Of a stretch of DNA of 58,709 nucleotides, positions 8,780 to 17,601 are shown in pieces. Origin of the DNA: WHSP01 sp964424945 (GTDB lineage Bacteria; Gemmatimonadota; Gemmatimonadetes; Longimicrobiales; Longimicrobiaceae); assembly GCA_964424945.1 (NCBI GenBank), contig CAYRLB010000007.1:1-58709 (forward strand), given 5' to 3'. The first letter of the stretch is position 1, and each line of letters begins with the position of its first letter. The notes below the pieces were generated by a model, which saw only the letters and a list, made by a program, of their open reading frames with translations, was not told where the DNA came from and did no database searches. A program made the position numbers and the translations under genes.

Positions 8780-10387
8780 TCAGCGGGCGAGCTCGGCGGC
8801 GCGCTGAAGTGCCGCATAAGCGTTCACCACCCCGCCGGTGAGCGAGAGCTGACCGAACGGCCGTACCCCACCCGCTCCTCCAGGAAGCTGCACATTCTGG
8901 TCGGCGTAGCGGGTCGCCGTCTCAAGAATGACCTGCTTCACCTGAGCGGCGGTCAGCTCGGGGTAGTAGGACATGATAAGCGCGGCCACCCCAGCCACCA
9001 CAGGTGACGCCATGCTCGTACCCTGGTTTCTCTCGTACTGGTTATCAGGGGTCGTCGATAGAATCTCCACGCCGGGGGCGAAAACATCGACCCGGCTGGG
9101 GCTGTAGTTCGTGAAGGGTGCCGCGAGCGCGTTGGCATCCCCCCAGTCCGACGCACCCACCTCGATCCAGAGGGCCGCTTCACCGCCATCTTCATAGAAG
9201 CGGTTGGGGAAGCTCGCCTCATCATCCTGATTCGTCGCGTCGTTGCCCGCAGCATGAACCATCAGAACGCCTCTGGAGTCCGCATAACGGACCGCTTCGT
9301 CGACGACGGACTTCTCCGGAGAATACCCCTTCCCGAAGCTCATGTTGATGATATGCGCGCCATTGTCTACCGCGTAGCGGATCGCATTGGCCACATCCTT
9401 GTCCCGCTCGTCGCCGTCAGGAACAGCGCGGATGACCATGATTCGCGGATTGGGTGCGAGCCCGTCGATCCCGATTCCATTTCCGCGGATGGCACCGACG
9501 ATCCCGGCGACGTGGGTTCCGTGGCTCGGGTCCGGCCCTTCGACACTGTTGCTGCCGTAGATCCGCTCGTTCGGATTGCTGTAGTCGTCTCCGACGAGCC
9601 CGCGGGAATCGTAGTCGGGGTTCAAGCCATATTCCACCCGGCCCGACAGCGATTCGACGCCATCGGCGAGCATCTTCGCGGTGACGCCCTGGTCCGTGAG
9701 CTGAAGCCAGGCCTGCTGCGCCTGCCTCAGATCGGGGCGGGTCGTCTGCAGCCCGGCCACCGCTGCACGGGTCAGCGAGTCGACGCCGAGCTGCGCCCGA
9801 AGGAGGGTCTCGAAGAGATCGAAGGCAACACTGATGTTCTGGTACTGGTCGAGGAGCTCCGCCGCCTCCGCCCGCTCATTCTCGAAATCCGCGGCGATCG
9901 CGCTGCAGACCGGGGTATCGAGTGCGCCCCGGTCGCGACAGTCACGGTAGAGACGGGCGACCTCGTAGGTATCGTGATGCACATCGCCTCCCGGGCCGCC
10001 GATGAAGCTCCAGCCGTAGACATCATCGACGTAGCCGTTTCCATCGTCATCGATACCATTTCCGGCGATTTCATCTTCATTGACCCAGATGTTGGCATTC
10101 AGATCTTCGTGATGAATGTCGATACCCGAATCGATGATCGCGACAACGACGGAGCGGGCCGGCTGACGGTCTCCGATCAGCTCCTGGTAGGCTCGTTCGG
10201 CACTCGTGCCGAAGACGCCATTGCCGAAGCGATCGAGCAGCCACCAATTGTCTGGTGCAGCGTCGGGAACAGGGGCGGGCGAAGCCGGCGGAGAGACGGG
10301 CGTCGGTGCCGTCGAGACAGTCTGCTGGCCGGGCGCGCAGGCGCCGAGCAGAAGGGCGAGAAAGAGGGTCGGATGAATCGCCTTCAC
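8780..10387 (-). CDS. Subtilisin-like (S8) serine protease lipoprotein
   Basis: 535 aa from GTG 10387, chosen because GAAGGAG (plus-strand 10394-10400) lies 6 nt upstream. A lipobox (LALLLGAC, Cys17) is followed by a Pro/Ala linker. Catalytic triad: Asp86 (AIIDSGIDIHHEDL), His289 (SHGTHVAGI) and Ser458 (GTSMASPVVAG), with oxyanion Asn382 (HAAGND). About 200 residues separate Asp from His, much longer than in subtilisin; the insert contains the acidic metal-like stretch GNGIDDDGNGYVDD and a helical region. Intact lipoprotein protease facing the periplasm or cell surface. Divergent from the zinc protease gene. Confidence 0.93.
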   Translation of the reverse strand: MKAIHPTLFLALLLGACAPGQQTVSTAPTPVSPPASPAPVPDAAPDNWWLLDRFGNGVFGTSAERAYQELIGDRQPARSVVVAIIDSGIDIHHEDLNANIWVNEDEIAGNGIDDDGNGYVDDVYGWSFIGGPGGDVHHDTYEVARLYRDCRDRGALDTPVCSAIAADFENERAEAAELLDQYQNISVAFDLFETLLRAQLGVDSLTRAAVAGLQTTRPDLRQAQQAWLQLTDQGVTAKMLADGVESLSGRVEYGLNPDYDSRGLVGDDYSNPNERIYGSNSVEGPDPSHGTHVAGIVGAIRGNGIGIDGLAPNPRIMVIRAVPDGDERDKDVANAIRYAVDNGAHIINMSFGKGYSPEKSVVDEAVRYADSRGVLMVHAAGNDATNQDDEASFPNRFYEDGGEAALWIEVGASDWGDANALAAPFTNYSPSRVDVFAPGVEILSTTPDNQYERNQGTSMASPVVAGVAALIMSYYPELTAAQVKQVILETATRYADQNVQLPGGAGGVRPFGQLSLTGGVVNAYAALQRAAELAR

Positions 10388-10708
10388 GGTATGCTCCTTC
10401 GACAGATGGCAGTTTGCGCGGCCTACCCGCTGCCACGCGCCAGTTTGTTCCTGCGCGTTCCTTCCGGGACCGTTCACACGGCATCATCACACGTTAACAC
10501 GGCCCTGGCCGTGGCGCTCGCCCGGAGTGGACGATCTCACGCCATCAGGATCAGACGCAGTGTTTCACACGCTGAACTTTCACGCTCCCCCATACAGGTC
10601 GGTCGGCACGCAGAGCATCGAGCCGTCGTCGCGTGAGTGTGTGCCTTAAATCGGCCGGTTGTCGCCGGCCTTCCCTGCCCTGCATCCCCAACTGGAATCT
10701 TCCCCGTC
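10388..10708. other. Divergent intergenic region between two protease genes
   Basis: About 320 bp with no gene I can support. It must hold the promoters for both secreted proteases. A 6-bp GC hairpin (GGCCGG / CCGGCC, 10653-10670) lies in the leader of the zinc protease. No clear sigma-70 or ECF-type element was recognised. Confidence 0.4.
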
Positions 10709-12790
10709 ATGGCGCTACGCATGAGACGAGCCCTCGGCTTTGCCCTTGTCCTCGCGACGAGCTGGGGCTGCGACTCCACGGAGCCGGCAGTGCCGACAGA
10801 GATCGCGCTTGCACCTCTGAGGCTCACCTTCAACGCTGTCGGCGCCATCGATACGATCGTCGGTAGTGTGTTGGACCAGCGCGGGAACCCGATGCGGAAC
10901 GTACCTCTGACCTGGTCGGTCGAGGGCGACGCGGTAAGGGTCACGGGAATGGGCCTCGACAGCGCTGTCGTCACGTCGGTGGCGAACGGCACCGCGCGTG
11001 TGCTGGCAAGCGCCGAGGGAGGGGCGTCGGGTGAAGCGACTGCGGTGGTGAGCCAGAGTCCCACAGGCCTCTTCCGGCTGGATGGAATCGACCAGCAGAG
11101 CGTTGCCGGATCCGCGCTGCCGGCACCCATCCGGGTTGCTGTACGCGACCGCCTGGGCGCCGGCGTGCCGGGGGTTCGGGTCAATTTCGCCGTAACGCAG
11201 GGTCAGGGAAGCATCACCGAGGAGAGTGTCCAGACGAGTTCCGAGGGGGTTGCTTCCGTCGGATGGACCCTCGGACCCTCTACATCGACGGGGCATCAGG
11301 TGACTGTCACGGCGGAGCGCCCCCCCATCGGGAGCATCGGGAGGGTAGCTTTCACGGCTGTGGCGACGCCAGGCCCGCCCGCGCGTCTCTCCGCTGCCCG
11401 AGGCAACGGACAGACCGTCGAGGTGGATGCACAGCTCCCGATTGCCCCGGCTGTGCTCGTTGAGGACCGGTTCGGCAACCCGATCCCCTCTGTAGAAGTG
11501 GCCTTCGAAGTCACCGCCGGCGGAGGTCAGATCACCGGCCCCACGACGAGGACGAGCAGCGCAGGAGTGGCAGCGGTCGGCGGCTGGAGGATGGGCCCCG
11601 TGCCAGGTCCGAACACCCTCCGCGCTTCCCTGCCGGCCAGCGGAATGTCCATGGAATTCAATGCCACCGGCGCAGCGATCCTCCGGGCGACGATGAATGG
11701 GCCTTCCAGGCAGGCGGCAGCAGCCCTGAGCCTGACGCCGGTTGCTCCTTCCATCACCGTCCGCGACATCGACAATAATCCGGTGGCCGGGCTGCCTGTT
11801 CGCTTCACGGTCACGGAAGGTGGAGGAGTGGCAGGAACCATCAATACAACGACCGATTCGGAGGGCGTGGCGAGCGTTGAATCGTGGAGACTCGGACCCG
11901 ATGTCGCTCGCAACCGGCTCGCCGCGCAGGTGCTGACTCCCACGCTCGAGAATTCGGCTCTGGTCTTCGAGGCGTATGGCTGCGGCGGCGGGACAGGTGG
12001 CGGGTTCGACGTCGACCTTTGCTTCACCACGGAGATATCTCCCGCACAGCGGCTGATCTTCGAGCGTGCGGCGGTGCGCTGGGGAACCGTGATCGTGGGC
12101 GATCTGCCGGACGTCAGCGCCAATGTCGTGACCCCCTGCCTCGATCCGCTCCATCTGCGGATGAACATCGATGACGTTCTCATCTTTGTCTCGGTCCGGG
12201 ACATCGACGGGCCCGGCAATATCCTGGGTCAGGCAGGACCCTGCCGAATTCGCGCAAATGAGGGGCTTCCCGTGATCGGCCTGATGGAGTTTGATCGGGC
12301 TGATTTTGATCGGCTGCAGGGCTCCAATGTGCTCGAGGCGGTAATCCTCCACGAGATGGCTCACGTGCTGGGGGTGGGTACGTTCTGGGACTTCAAGTCG
12401 CTGGTTGTAGACCCATCCACCTCCAACGTCCAGCGGGACACCTACTTCTCCGGTGCCGGTGCGATTGCGGCTTTCAATTCCGTGGGCGGTATGAGCTACA
12501 CCGCGGGTCGGAAGGTGCCGGTCGACAATGACGGGGAGCAGGGGACGATCAACAGCCACTGGCGTGAGAGTGTATTGCGGAACGAACTGATGACCGGTTA
12601 TGTGAATTCGGGATCGAATCCTCTGAGCATTGTCACTATCCGGTCCCTCGAGGACCTCGGCTATGTGGTCAATCCTGGGGCTGCCGATCCGTACAGCTAC
12701 AGTGCGCAGCTGCGGGTTCGGGAGGGGGAAGTCCAGAGAATCCCGCTGCATGATGATATCCTGGATATACCGCTCCGCGAGATCGACTAG
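10709..12790 (+). CDS. Ig-repeat lipoprotein with leishmanolysin-like zinc protease domain
   Basis: 693 aa from ATG 10709; ATG 10721 is equally possible. The signal peptide ends in a lipobox-like SWGC. At least four Ig-like (Big_1/Big_2-type) repeats follow, each with a D-x-x-G-N-P opening: DQRGNPMRNVPL, DRLGAGVPGVRVNF, DRFGNPIPSVEVAFEV, DIDNNPVAGLPVRFTV. The C-terminal part carries HEMAHVLGVGTFW with His547 the first zinc ligand, the HExxHxxGxGTxW form seen in leishmanolysin-like (M8-related) bacterial proteins. The architecture suggests a surface-displayed protease on an Ig stalk. Convergent with the VWA gene; a strong hairpin follows. Confidence 0.85.
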   Translation: MALRMRRALGFALVLATSWGCDSTEPAVPTEIALAPLRLTFNAVGAIDTIVGSVLDQRGNPMRNVPLTWSVEGDAVRVTGMGLDSAVVTSVANGTARVLASAEGGASGEATAVVSQSPTGLFRLDGIDQQSVAGSALPAPIRVAVRDRLGAGVPGVRVNFAVTQGQGSITEESVQTSSEGVASVGWTLGPSTSTGHQVTVTAERPPIGSIGRVAFTAVATPGPPARLSAARGNGQTVEVDAQLPIAPAVLVEDRFGNPIPSVEVAFEVTAGGGQITGPTTRTSSAGVAAVGGWRMGPVPGPNTLRASLPASGMSMEFNATGAAILRATMNGPSRQAAAALSLTPVAPSITVRDIDNNPVAGLPVRFTVTEGGGVAGTINTTTDSEGVASVESWRLGPDVARNRLAAQVLTPTLENSALVFEAYGCGGGTGGGFDVDLCFTTEISPAQRLIFERAAVRWGTVIVGDLPDVSANVVTPCLDPLHLRMNIDDVLIFVSVRDIDGPGNILGQAGPCRIRANEGLPVIGLMEFDRADFDRLQGSNVLEAVILHEMAHVLGVGTFWDFKSLVVDPSTSNVQRDTYFSGAGAIAAFNSVGGMSYTAGRKVPVDNDGEQGTINSHWRESVLRNELMTGYVNSGSNPLSIVTIRSLEDLGYVVNPGAADPYSYSAQLRVREGEVQRIPLHDDILDIPLREID

Positions 12791-12909
12791 AAGGCTGAGG
12801 CAGGTTCGGATTCGGCAAGGGAAGGCGACGGCCGCTTACCCGGCCCTTCTCGAGAGCCGGTGAACGGCGGCCGATCGGACCGGCGACCGACCAGCTTTGA
12901 AGACAGGCA

Positions 12910-12944
12910 GGGGCCCTGACTTACACGCTGTAAGTCAGGGCCCC
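12910..12944. terminator. Perfect 15-bp hairpin between convergent genes
   Basis: Arms 12910-12924 and 12930-12944 (GGGGCCCTGACTTAC and its exact complement) around a 5-nt loop. It lies between the stop codons of the zinc protease (+) and the VWA gene (-), so a bidirectional terminator is likely. No T-tract follows on either side. Confidence 0.75.
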
Positions 12945-13075
12945 GTCGCGTCAGCGTCGGCTCCCCGGGACGATTGCCATGCACGAGGAAGGTACCCTGC
13001 CGCGGACACCTCCCGAGGTGGTTCGACGCAGCCCGGCCCCGGCGAAGTAAACGGCGCCAGGCTGCTCCTCATTAC

Positions 13076-15043
13076 TCAATCGTTGCGAACCAGCCCGCGG
13101 TAGATCTCCACCAGCCGCACGAACTCGGCGCGATGCCCATCCGCGTCGGCGCCACGGCCCGCTCTCGCGAGCTCGATGACCTGCGCGGGGGTCAGATTCC
13201 CGCGGAACTCCGATTCCCGCAGCAACATCCCAAACCCGGCGACAGCGGAGGCAAAGTTGAAGTCCGCGCTGGCCGAGCCGCTTCGGGCCGGGACGGGCTG
13301 CTCAAGAAGCACGCTCGTCTCCGATCCCGGCTTCTTGTATCTCACCTTCACGTAGCCGAGCTCAGCGCCGAGCGACGTGGTCGAGCGAGCCGGTGGCGTC
13401 TGGTACCGGAGCGGATCGGTACCGCGGATCTCCACATCGGTTTCGACCCCGACCGGAATGATCTCGTAGAGCGCGGTGACGGTGTGGCCGGCGCCGAGCT
13501 CGCCCGCATCCTTTGTATCGTCGTTGAAGTCTTCTGCCGCGAGGAGTCGATTTTCATAGCCGATCAGGCGATACGCGCGGACACGGTCCGGGTTGAACTC
13601 GATCTGCAATTTGACGTCATTCGCGACGGTCAGGAGCGTGCCGCCCATCTCGGTGACCAGAACCTTCCGCGCCTCGAGGAGAGAGTCGATGTAGGCGTAG
13701 TTGCCATTCCCATGGTCGGCCATCTGCTCCATCTTGCTGTCCTTGAGGTTCCCCCTCCCGAAGCCGAGGACGGTGAGGAAGGTTCCCTGCCCCCGCCGCT
13801 CCTCGACGAGACGGATCATCTCGGCATCGCTGGAAACGCCGACGTTGAAGTCGCCGTCCGAGGCGAGGATCACGCGGTTGTTCCCGCCGGCAATGTGACC
13901 TTCGGCCGCAATGCGGTAGGCGAGCCGAAGCCCCTCGCCGCCCGCGGTCGAGCCACCGGCCTCCAGCCCTTCGATCGCGCCGAGGATGCGCGCCTTCTGG
14001 CTTCCGGGCGTCGAGGGAAGAACGACACCCGCAGCGCCGGCGTAGACGACGATGGCCACCCTGTCCTGCGGACGGAGCTCATTCACCAGCATCCGCAGCG
14101 AGCTCTTCACCAGCGGCAGCTTGTCGGGCGATTGCATCGAGCCGGACACATCGATGAGGAAGACGAGGTTGCTCGGTGGAAGATCCGTCGTCTCGATCGG
14201 CTGGCTGGCAAGGCCGACGCGCATGAGAAGGTGACCCGACCTCCAGGGGGCCGGGCCCACCTCGATCCCGACACTGAACGGATGTTCGCCACGCGGCCGG
14301 GTGTATTCGTAGGGGAAGTAATTGATCATCTCCTCCGTGCGAACCGCATCCTTAGGCGGAAGCTGGCCCTCCAGGAGGAAGCGCCGAATGTTGCTGTACG
14401 ACGCGCGGTCGACGTCGATCGAGAAGGTCGAGAGCGGGTTGTCTGCGGCGGCGAGGAATCCATTCTCCTGGATATGAGCATAGGACTCGGTGTTCCAGCC
14501 GCCGCCCATCCTTGTCTGCGCGGCCACCGCCCCAAAGCCGCCAGCGTAGCCCGAGCCCACCAGGGAGACCGCGACCGCCGCCGTCGGCGGAGATGGAGCA
14601 CGGGTGGCGTCGGCTGCACTCTCCACCTTTACGCTGATGACTTCACGGAGCTGTGTGCTGTAGCCGACAGCGACCAGCTCCTCGAGTGCGAGCGGCGCGG
14701 CAACGAGCCGGAAATCGTGGAAGGCGACGCCTCCTGCAACCGATACCTCCGCCTCAGCCGCAGAATAGCCAGGCGCCCGAACACCAAGGGTGACGCTGCT
14801 TCCGGCCACGCTCGCCGCAGGAAGGGTCAGCTCATAGGCTCCATTCGCGCGGGTGGTCATGCTGAACGACGTTCCGACGACAGACACCGCGGCACCTTCA
14901 ACCGGACTTCCAGTCGCATCATCGATTACCCTTCCTGCGATGGAAATCTCGTTCGCCGATACGTCTTCCCGGATCACGCTCCCACCGAGGGCCGCGGCCG
15001 CAGTGACCAGCAGCAGCGTGGTGGTGAAAAGAATGCGTCTCAT
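13076..15043 (-). CDS. VWA domain protein (YfbK type) with carboxypeptidase-regulatory-like N-terminus
   Basis: 655 aa from ATG 15043, which has GGAGG 8 nt upstream. Layout: signal peptide (1-21); carboxypeptidase-regulatory-like beta-sandwich (about 33-115, ISIAGRVIDDATGSPVEGA); the segment LALEELVAVGYSTQLRE (118-134); a VWA-associated N-terminal domain (185-280); VWA domain with MIDAS DVSGSM (298-303); DUF3520 C-terminal domain (about 475-650). This is the YfbK family, exported and of unknown ligand. The VGYS segment resembles the LDEVVVVGYG stretch of SusC/RagA receptors and recurs in the neighbouring anti-sigma factor. It is divergent from the ECF sigma gene and appears to have the same promoter type. 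Confidence 0.9.
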   Translation of the reverse strand: MRRILFTTTLLLVTAAAALGGSVIREDVSANEISIAGRVIDDATGSPVEGAAVSVVGTSFSMTTRANGAYELTLPAASVAGSSVTLGVRAPGYSAAEAEVSVAGGVAFHDFRLVAAPLALEELVAVGYSTQLREVISVKVESAADATRAPSPPTAAVAVSLVGSGYAGGFGAVAAQTRMGGGWNTESYAHIQENGFLAAADNPLSTFSIDVDRASYSNIRRFLLEGQLPPKDAVRTEEMINYFPYEYTRPRGEHPFSVGIEVGPAPWRSGHLLMRVGLASQPIETTDLPPSNLVFLIDVSGSMQSPDKLPLVKSSLRMLVNELRPQDRVAIVVYAGAAGVVLPSTPGSQKARILGAIEGLEAGGSTAGGEGLRLAYRIAAEGHIAGGNNRVILASDGDFNVGVSSDAEMIRLVEERRGQGTFLTVLGFGRGNLKDSKMEQMADHGNGNYAYIDSLLEARKVLVTEMGGTLLTVANDVKLQIEFNPDRVRAYRLIGYENRLLAAEDFNDDTKDAGELGAGHTVTALYEIIPVGVETDVEIRGTDPLRYQTPPARSTTSLGAELGYVKVRYKKPGSETSVLLEQPVPARSGSASADFNFASAVAGFGMLLRESEFRGNLTPAQVIELARAGRGADADGHRAEFVRLVEIYRGLVRND

Positions 15044-15103
15044 CTTCGGTGCCTCCGGCTTGGATGTTCGCGCTGGAACCGGATGTCCGCGCTCGATACC
15101 ATG

Positions 15104-15133
15104 ATGACGCCGAAGAATCGGGATGTTGCACAC
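15104..15133 (-). promoter_or_regulatory. Candidate ECF promoter for the VWA gene
   Basis: Read on the minus strand: GTGTGCAAC (plus positions 15125-15133), a 15-nt spacer, then CGTCAT (15104-15109). GCAAC-N15-CGTC resembles the AAC ... CGTC pattern of ECF sigma promoters. The element is about 60 nt upstream of the VWA start and is duplicated on the other strand before the sigma gene. Confidence 0.65.
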
Positions 15134-15167
15134 ACGGGCGTGCAGCTTCGATTTTCGAATATGCGTG

Positions 15168-15197
15168 GTGTGCAACTGTTTGAGACTGGATCGTCAT
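15168..15197 (+). promoter_or_regulatory. Candidate autoregulatory ECF promoter for the sigma gene
   Basis: GTGTGCAAC (15168-15176), 15-nt spacer, CGTCAT (15192-15197), about 40 nt before the TTG start of the sigma gene. The two boxes and the spacer length are identical to the minus-strand element at 15104-15133, while the spacers differ in sequence, as expected for true promoter pairs. Confidence 0.65.
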
Positions 15198-15236
15198 ATA
15201 CCGTGAGAAGGCTTACACACCGACAGTGGAAATCGG

Positions 15237-15746
15237 TTGAGCGTCGATTGGGCTGAGATCTATCGGGCGACATATGACGAACTCGTTCGCTTCCTGCACC
15301 GGAAGGTGTGGGACGAGGAGCGCGCGAATGACCTTGCCCAGGAAACCTTCATACGGGCGATGAATCACGAACCGGAGAACCCGCGTGCGTGGCTTTATCG
15401 GGTGGCGACCAATCTGGCGAAGGATGAAGCGCGGACGGTGGTGCGCAGAAAGCGACATCTTACCCTGCTGCAATCAGACGCCGAGATCGCCGCGCCTCGG
15501 CCGCCCACGCCCGAAGAGGATCTCGAAGGCCAGGAGCAGGCGGAGCGCCTGAAGCGCGCCCTCGAGGCACTCGGCGAGCGTGATCGTGAGGTTCTTCTGC
15601 TCTGGGACGCCGGGCTCGACTATCAGGAGATTGCCGCGCAGAGCGGACTGTCCGTTGGTGCCATAGGCACGACGCTGTCCCGGGCGAGAAAGCGGCTGGT
15701 GGAATCGTACGATGCGCAGGAGGGGGTCAATGCTGCACGTGGATGA
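15237..15746 (+). CDS. ECF-subfamily RNA polymerase sigma factor
   Basis: 169 aa from TTG 15237. Region 2: YDELVRFLHRKVWDEERAND, then LAQETFIRAM and PRAWLYRVATNLAKDEAR. Region 4: LGERDREVLLLWDAGLDYQE with the helix-turn-helix AAQSGLSVGAIGTTLSRARK. Standard ECF length without C-terminal extension. Its stop overlaps the start of the anti-sigma gene by 17 bp, so the two are translationally coupled. A promoter-like element of ECF type lies just upstream, suggesting self-activation, with a matching copy driving the divergent VWA gene. Confidence 0.95.
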   Translation: MSVDWAEIYRATYDELVRFLHRKVWDEERANDLAQETFIRAMNHEPENPRAWLYRVATNLAKDEARTVVRRKRHLTLLQSDAEIAAPRPPTPEEDLEGQEQAERLKRALEALGERDREVLLLWDAGLDYQEIAAQSGLSVGAIGTTLSRARKRLVESYDAQEGVNAARG

Positions 15747-17028
15747 AGAACGACTGAACGCGTGGCTCGACTTCGGGCGCTCGGGAATGACCCAGGCGGA
15801 GTACACGCAGATCGGGTCGCACCTGGCGCGCTGTGCTGAATGTGCGGCGAGGCTCGCCGAGGAGAGGGCGCTCCGTGAGCGGGCCTCGTCGATCCTGGGG
15901 AGGGGGGTTCCGCGGGCTGCCACGCGGCCATCTTTCGAGGAGCTTGCCGAGCGGGCAGGTCGTGGCCGGCAACCGGGTGACAGGCACCTTCCCATTTCGG
16001 ATGCCGGGGCTGCGACACGAGGGGCTTCCAGAGCGCGCCGGACGCGCGCCGCCTTCGTCCCCTACGCCTGGGCGGCGAGTGTCATGGCGGCACTCGGCCT
16101 GGGCTGGGTCGCGAGCACCATGATCGATCGTGACCAGGTCGCCCTCGAGATGGTAACCCCGGCGCCGATGGAGTCGCTTGCCGTGGGGGATCCCGCGGTG
16201 CAGCAAGCCATGACGGAGTCCGCTGTCGGACAGGCAGCCGTGATGGCGACCGGCGAGCCGCCTCCCGCTGCACCAGAGGGCGGCGCAACGGCCGCTGATT
16301 CCCCGCTGACACCTGCTCCCGCACCCGCGGCACCGACTGGCGCGGCGAGGCAGACTCCATCCGGGGCCGCCGCTGCTGTCGCTGGTGCAGACGAGCCCGC
16401 GCTCAAGCTCGAGGAAGCCGGTCCGCTGAGCCTGGATGAGGTGGTCGCGGTCGGATACAGCGACCAGAGCCGAGCTACCCAGTCGGGGGCCGTCCAGTCG
16501 GAATCGGCCCGTTCTGCTACTTCGGCCCAGGGATTCAACATCGCTGATGCCGGGACGACCACCGTGCGGACCCTCGCGGGCCGGAACGCCGAGGCCGACA
16601 TGCCGGAGGGGGCAATCGTTCAGGCAGCGGCTGGAGCGGCACCACCTGCGGCACCGGCGCCGCCCCTTCCGGCGGCTGACGCGCCCGCCAGGATTGCGGC
16701 CCTGGCTCAGCCGGGGATCGTCTGGACGATCGTCAGCCGTGAAGTGGCGGAAGATCACGTCGGCACCACACTCGCCATCCACCCGACGCTCTCGCTGCTC
16801 CGCATCGAGGTGCCGTCGAATACCGCGTCCCGCGTCGCCCGCTCTGTGTACGCGCTGCCGGATGGGTCACAGTTGACGGTCACGCAGGTTCCCGCCGCGG
16901 AAGTATCGTCGACTCCGCTCTCGGGGTCCGAGAGGTCTGCGACCATTCGACGCGCGGATCTGCTTCTTACAGGGAGCGCGCTCGTCAGCGCAGACTCGAT
17001 CGCGGAACTGCTGGAGGAGATGCGGTAG
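15730..17028 (+). CDS. Zinc-finger anti-sigma factor with large periplasmic domain
   Basis: 432 aa from ATG 15730. Cytoplasmic part: zinc-finger HxxxCxxC (His31, Cys35, Cys38 in HLARCAECAARL) of anti-sigma ZAS type. One membrane helix about 108-131 (PYAWAASVMAALGLGWVAS). The outside part is Ala/Pro-rich and disordered to about 320 and contains LSLDEVVAVGYSDQSR (234-249), similar to the segment in the VWA protein and to SusC/RagA N-terminal linkers. A compact C-terminal domain follows (about 325-432, PGIVWTIVSREVAEDHVGTT onward). It should bind and hold the adjacent sigma factor; what releases it is unknown. Long for an anti-sigma factor. Confidence 0.88.
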   Translation: MLHVDEERLNAWLDFGRSGMTQAEYTQIGSHLARCAECAARLAEERALRERASSILGRGVPRAATRPSFEELAERAGRGRQPGDRHLPISDAGAATRGASRARRTRAAFVPYAWAASVMAALGLGWVASTMIDRDQVALEMVTPAPMESLAVGDPAVQQAMTESAVGQAAVMATGEPPPAAPEGGATAADSPLTPAPAPAAPTGAARQTPSGAAAAVAGADEPALKLEEAGPLSLDEVVAVGYSDQSRATQSGAVQSESARSATSAQGFNIADAGTTTVRTLAGRNAEADMPEGAIVQAAAGAAPPAAPAPPLPAADAPARIAALAQPGIVWTIVSREVAEDHVGTTLAIHPTLSLLRIEVPSNTASRVARSVYALPDGSQLTVTQVPAAEVSSTPLSGSERSATIRRADLLLTGSALVSADSIAELLEEMR

Positions 17029-17208
17029 GTGGGGCGCCGGCCGTCGGCTTTGAGTACGCTGGTCCGGCTGGGCCATCCCCGGAGAGTTCAGAACAGGATG
17101 GGGTGGCGGCTGCAAGCCCGCCCGGAATGCGTCAGGGCTGGAAAGTTTTCGCCCGCGCCGGTCGAATTGCCTGGCTCCCGCCTTCGCCGGCAGACGAAGG
17201 GTCTTATC

Positions 17209-17601
17209 TCAGGTCGAACGAATCGTCTCCCGGAAGATCCTCTCGAGAGTGGCCGCGGGGTCGGTGCAGACACCCTCATGGATCGGCGACGCCTGCAGAA
17301 CGTCGGACCTGGGCGCAGTCAGCCAGTGAAACCGCTCGGAGGGAGGAAGAAGCGCCAAGGGACCGCCGGCAGGATCGCCGACGCTGATCTCCTGGAGGCA
17401 CTGCAGATAACGCATCAGCAGTTTGATGTCGACGCCATCGCCCGCCCGCGCCAGCTGTTCTCGATCCGCAAGAACCCGCATCCCGATGAACTCGGAAGTT
17501 CGCGCGTGAAGGATCACCCCGACGTTCGAGAATGCCCCCAGATGCACGTGCGGAACGAGCCGCAGGAGAGCAAAGTGATAGACAGCCGCCACTCCGCTCA
17601 T
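17209..17601 (-). CDS. DUF3037 family protein
   Basis: 130 aa, beginning MSGVAAVYHFALLRLVPHVH. The pattern YHFALLRLVPH...EFINVGVIL-like (here AFSNVGVILHARTSEFIGMR) marks DUF3037. The start overlaps the end of the HipA-like kinase gene by 4 bp (17598-17601), so the two are translationally coupled. DUF3037 is repeatedly found beside HipA-like kinases; its role (partner or regulator) is not established. Confidence 0.85.
   Translation of the reverse strand: MSGVAAVYHFALLRLVPHVHLGAFSNVGVILHARTSEFIGMRVLADREQLARAGDGVDIKLLMRYLQCLQEISVGDPAGGPLALLPPSERFHWLTAPRSDVLQASPIHEGVCTDPAATLERIFRETIRST

Noticed and set aside
10715..12751. 678-codon open frame on the minus strand opposite the zinc protease
   Set aside because: High-GC shadow frame: low-complexity Arg/His/Asp-rich product with no family, while the plus strand encodes clear Ig repeats and a zinc site.
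12974..15256. 760-codon open frame on the plus strand opposite the VWA gene
   Set aside because: Shadow of the VWA gene; crosses the divergent promoter region and has no recognisable domain.
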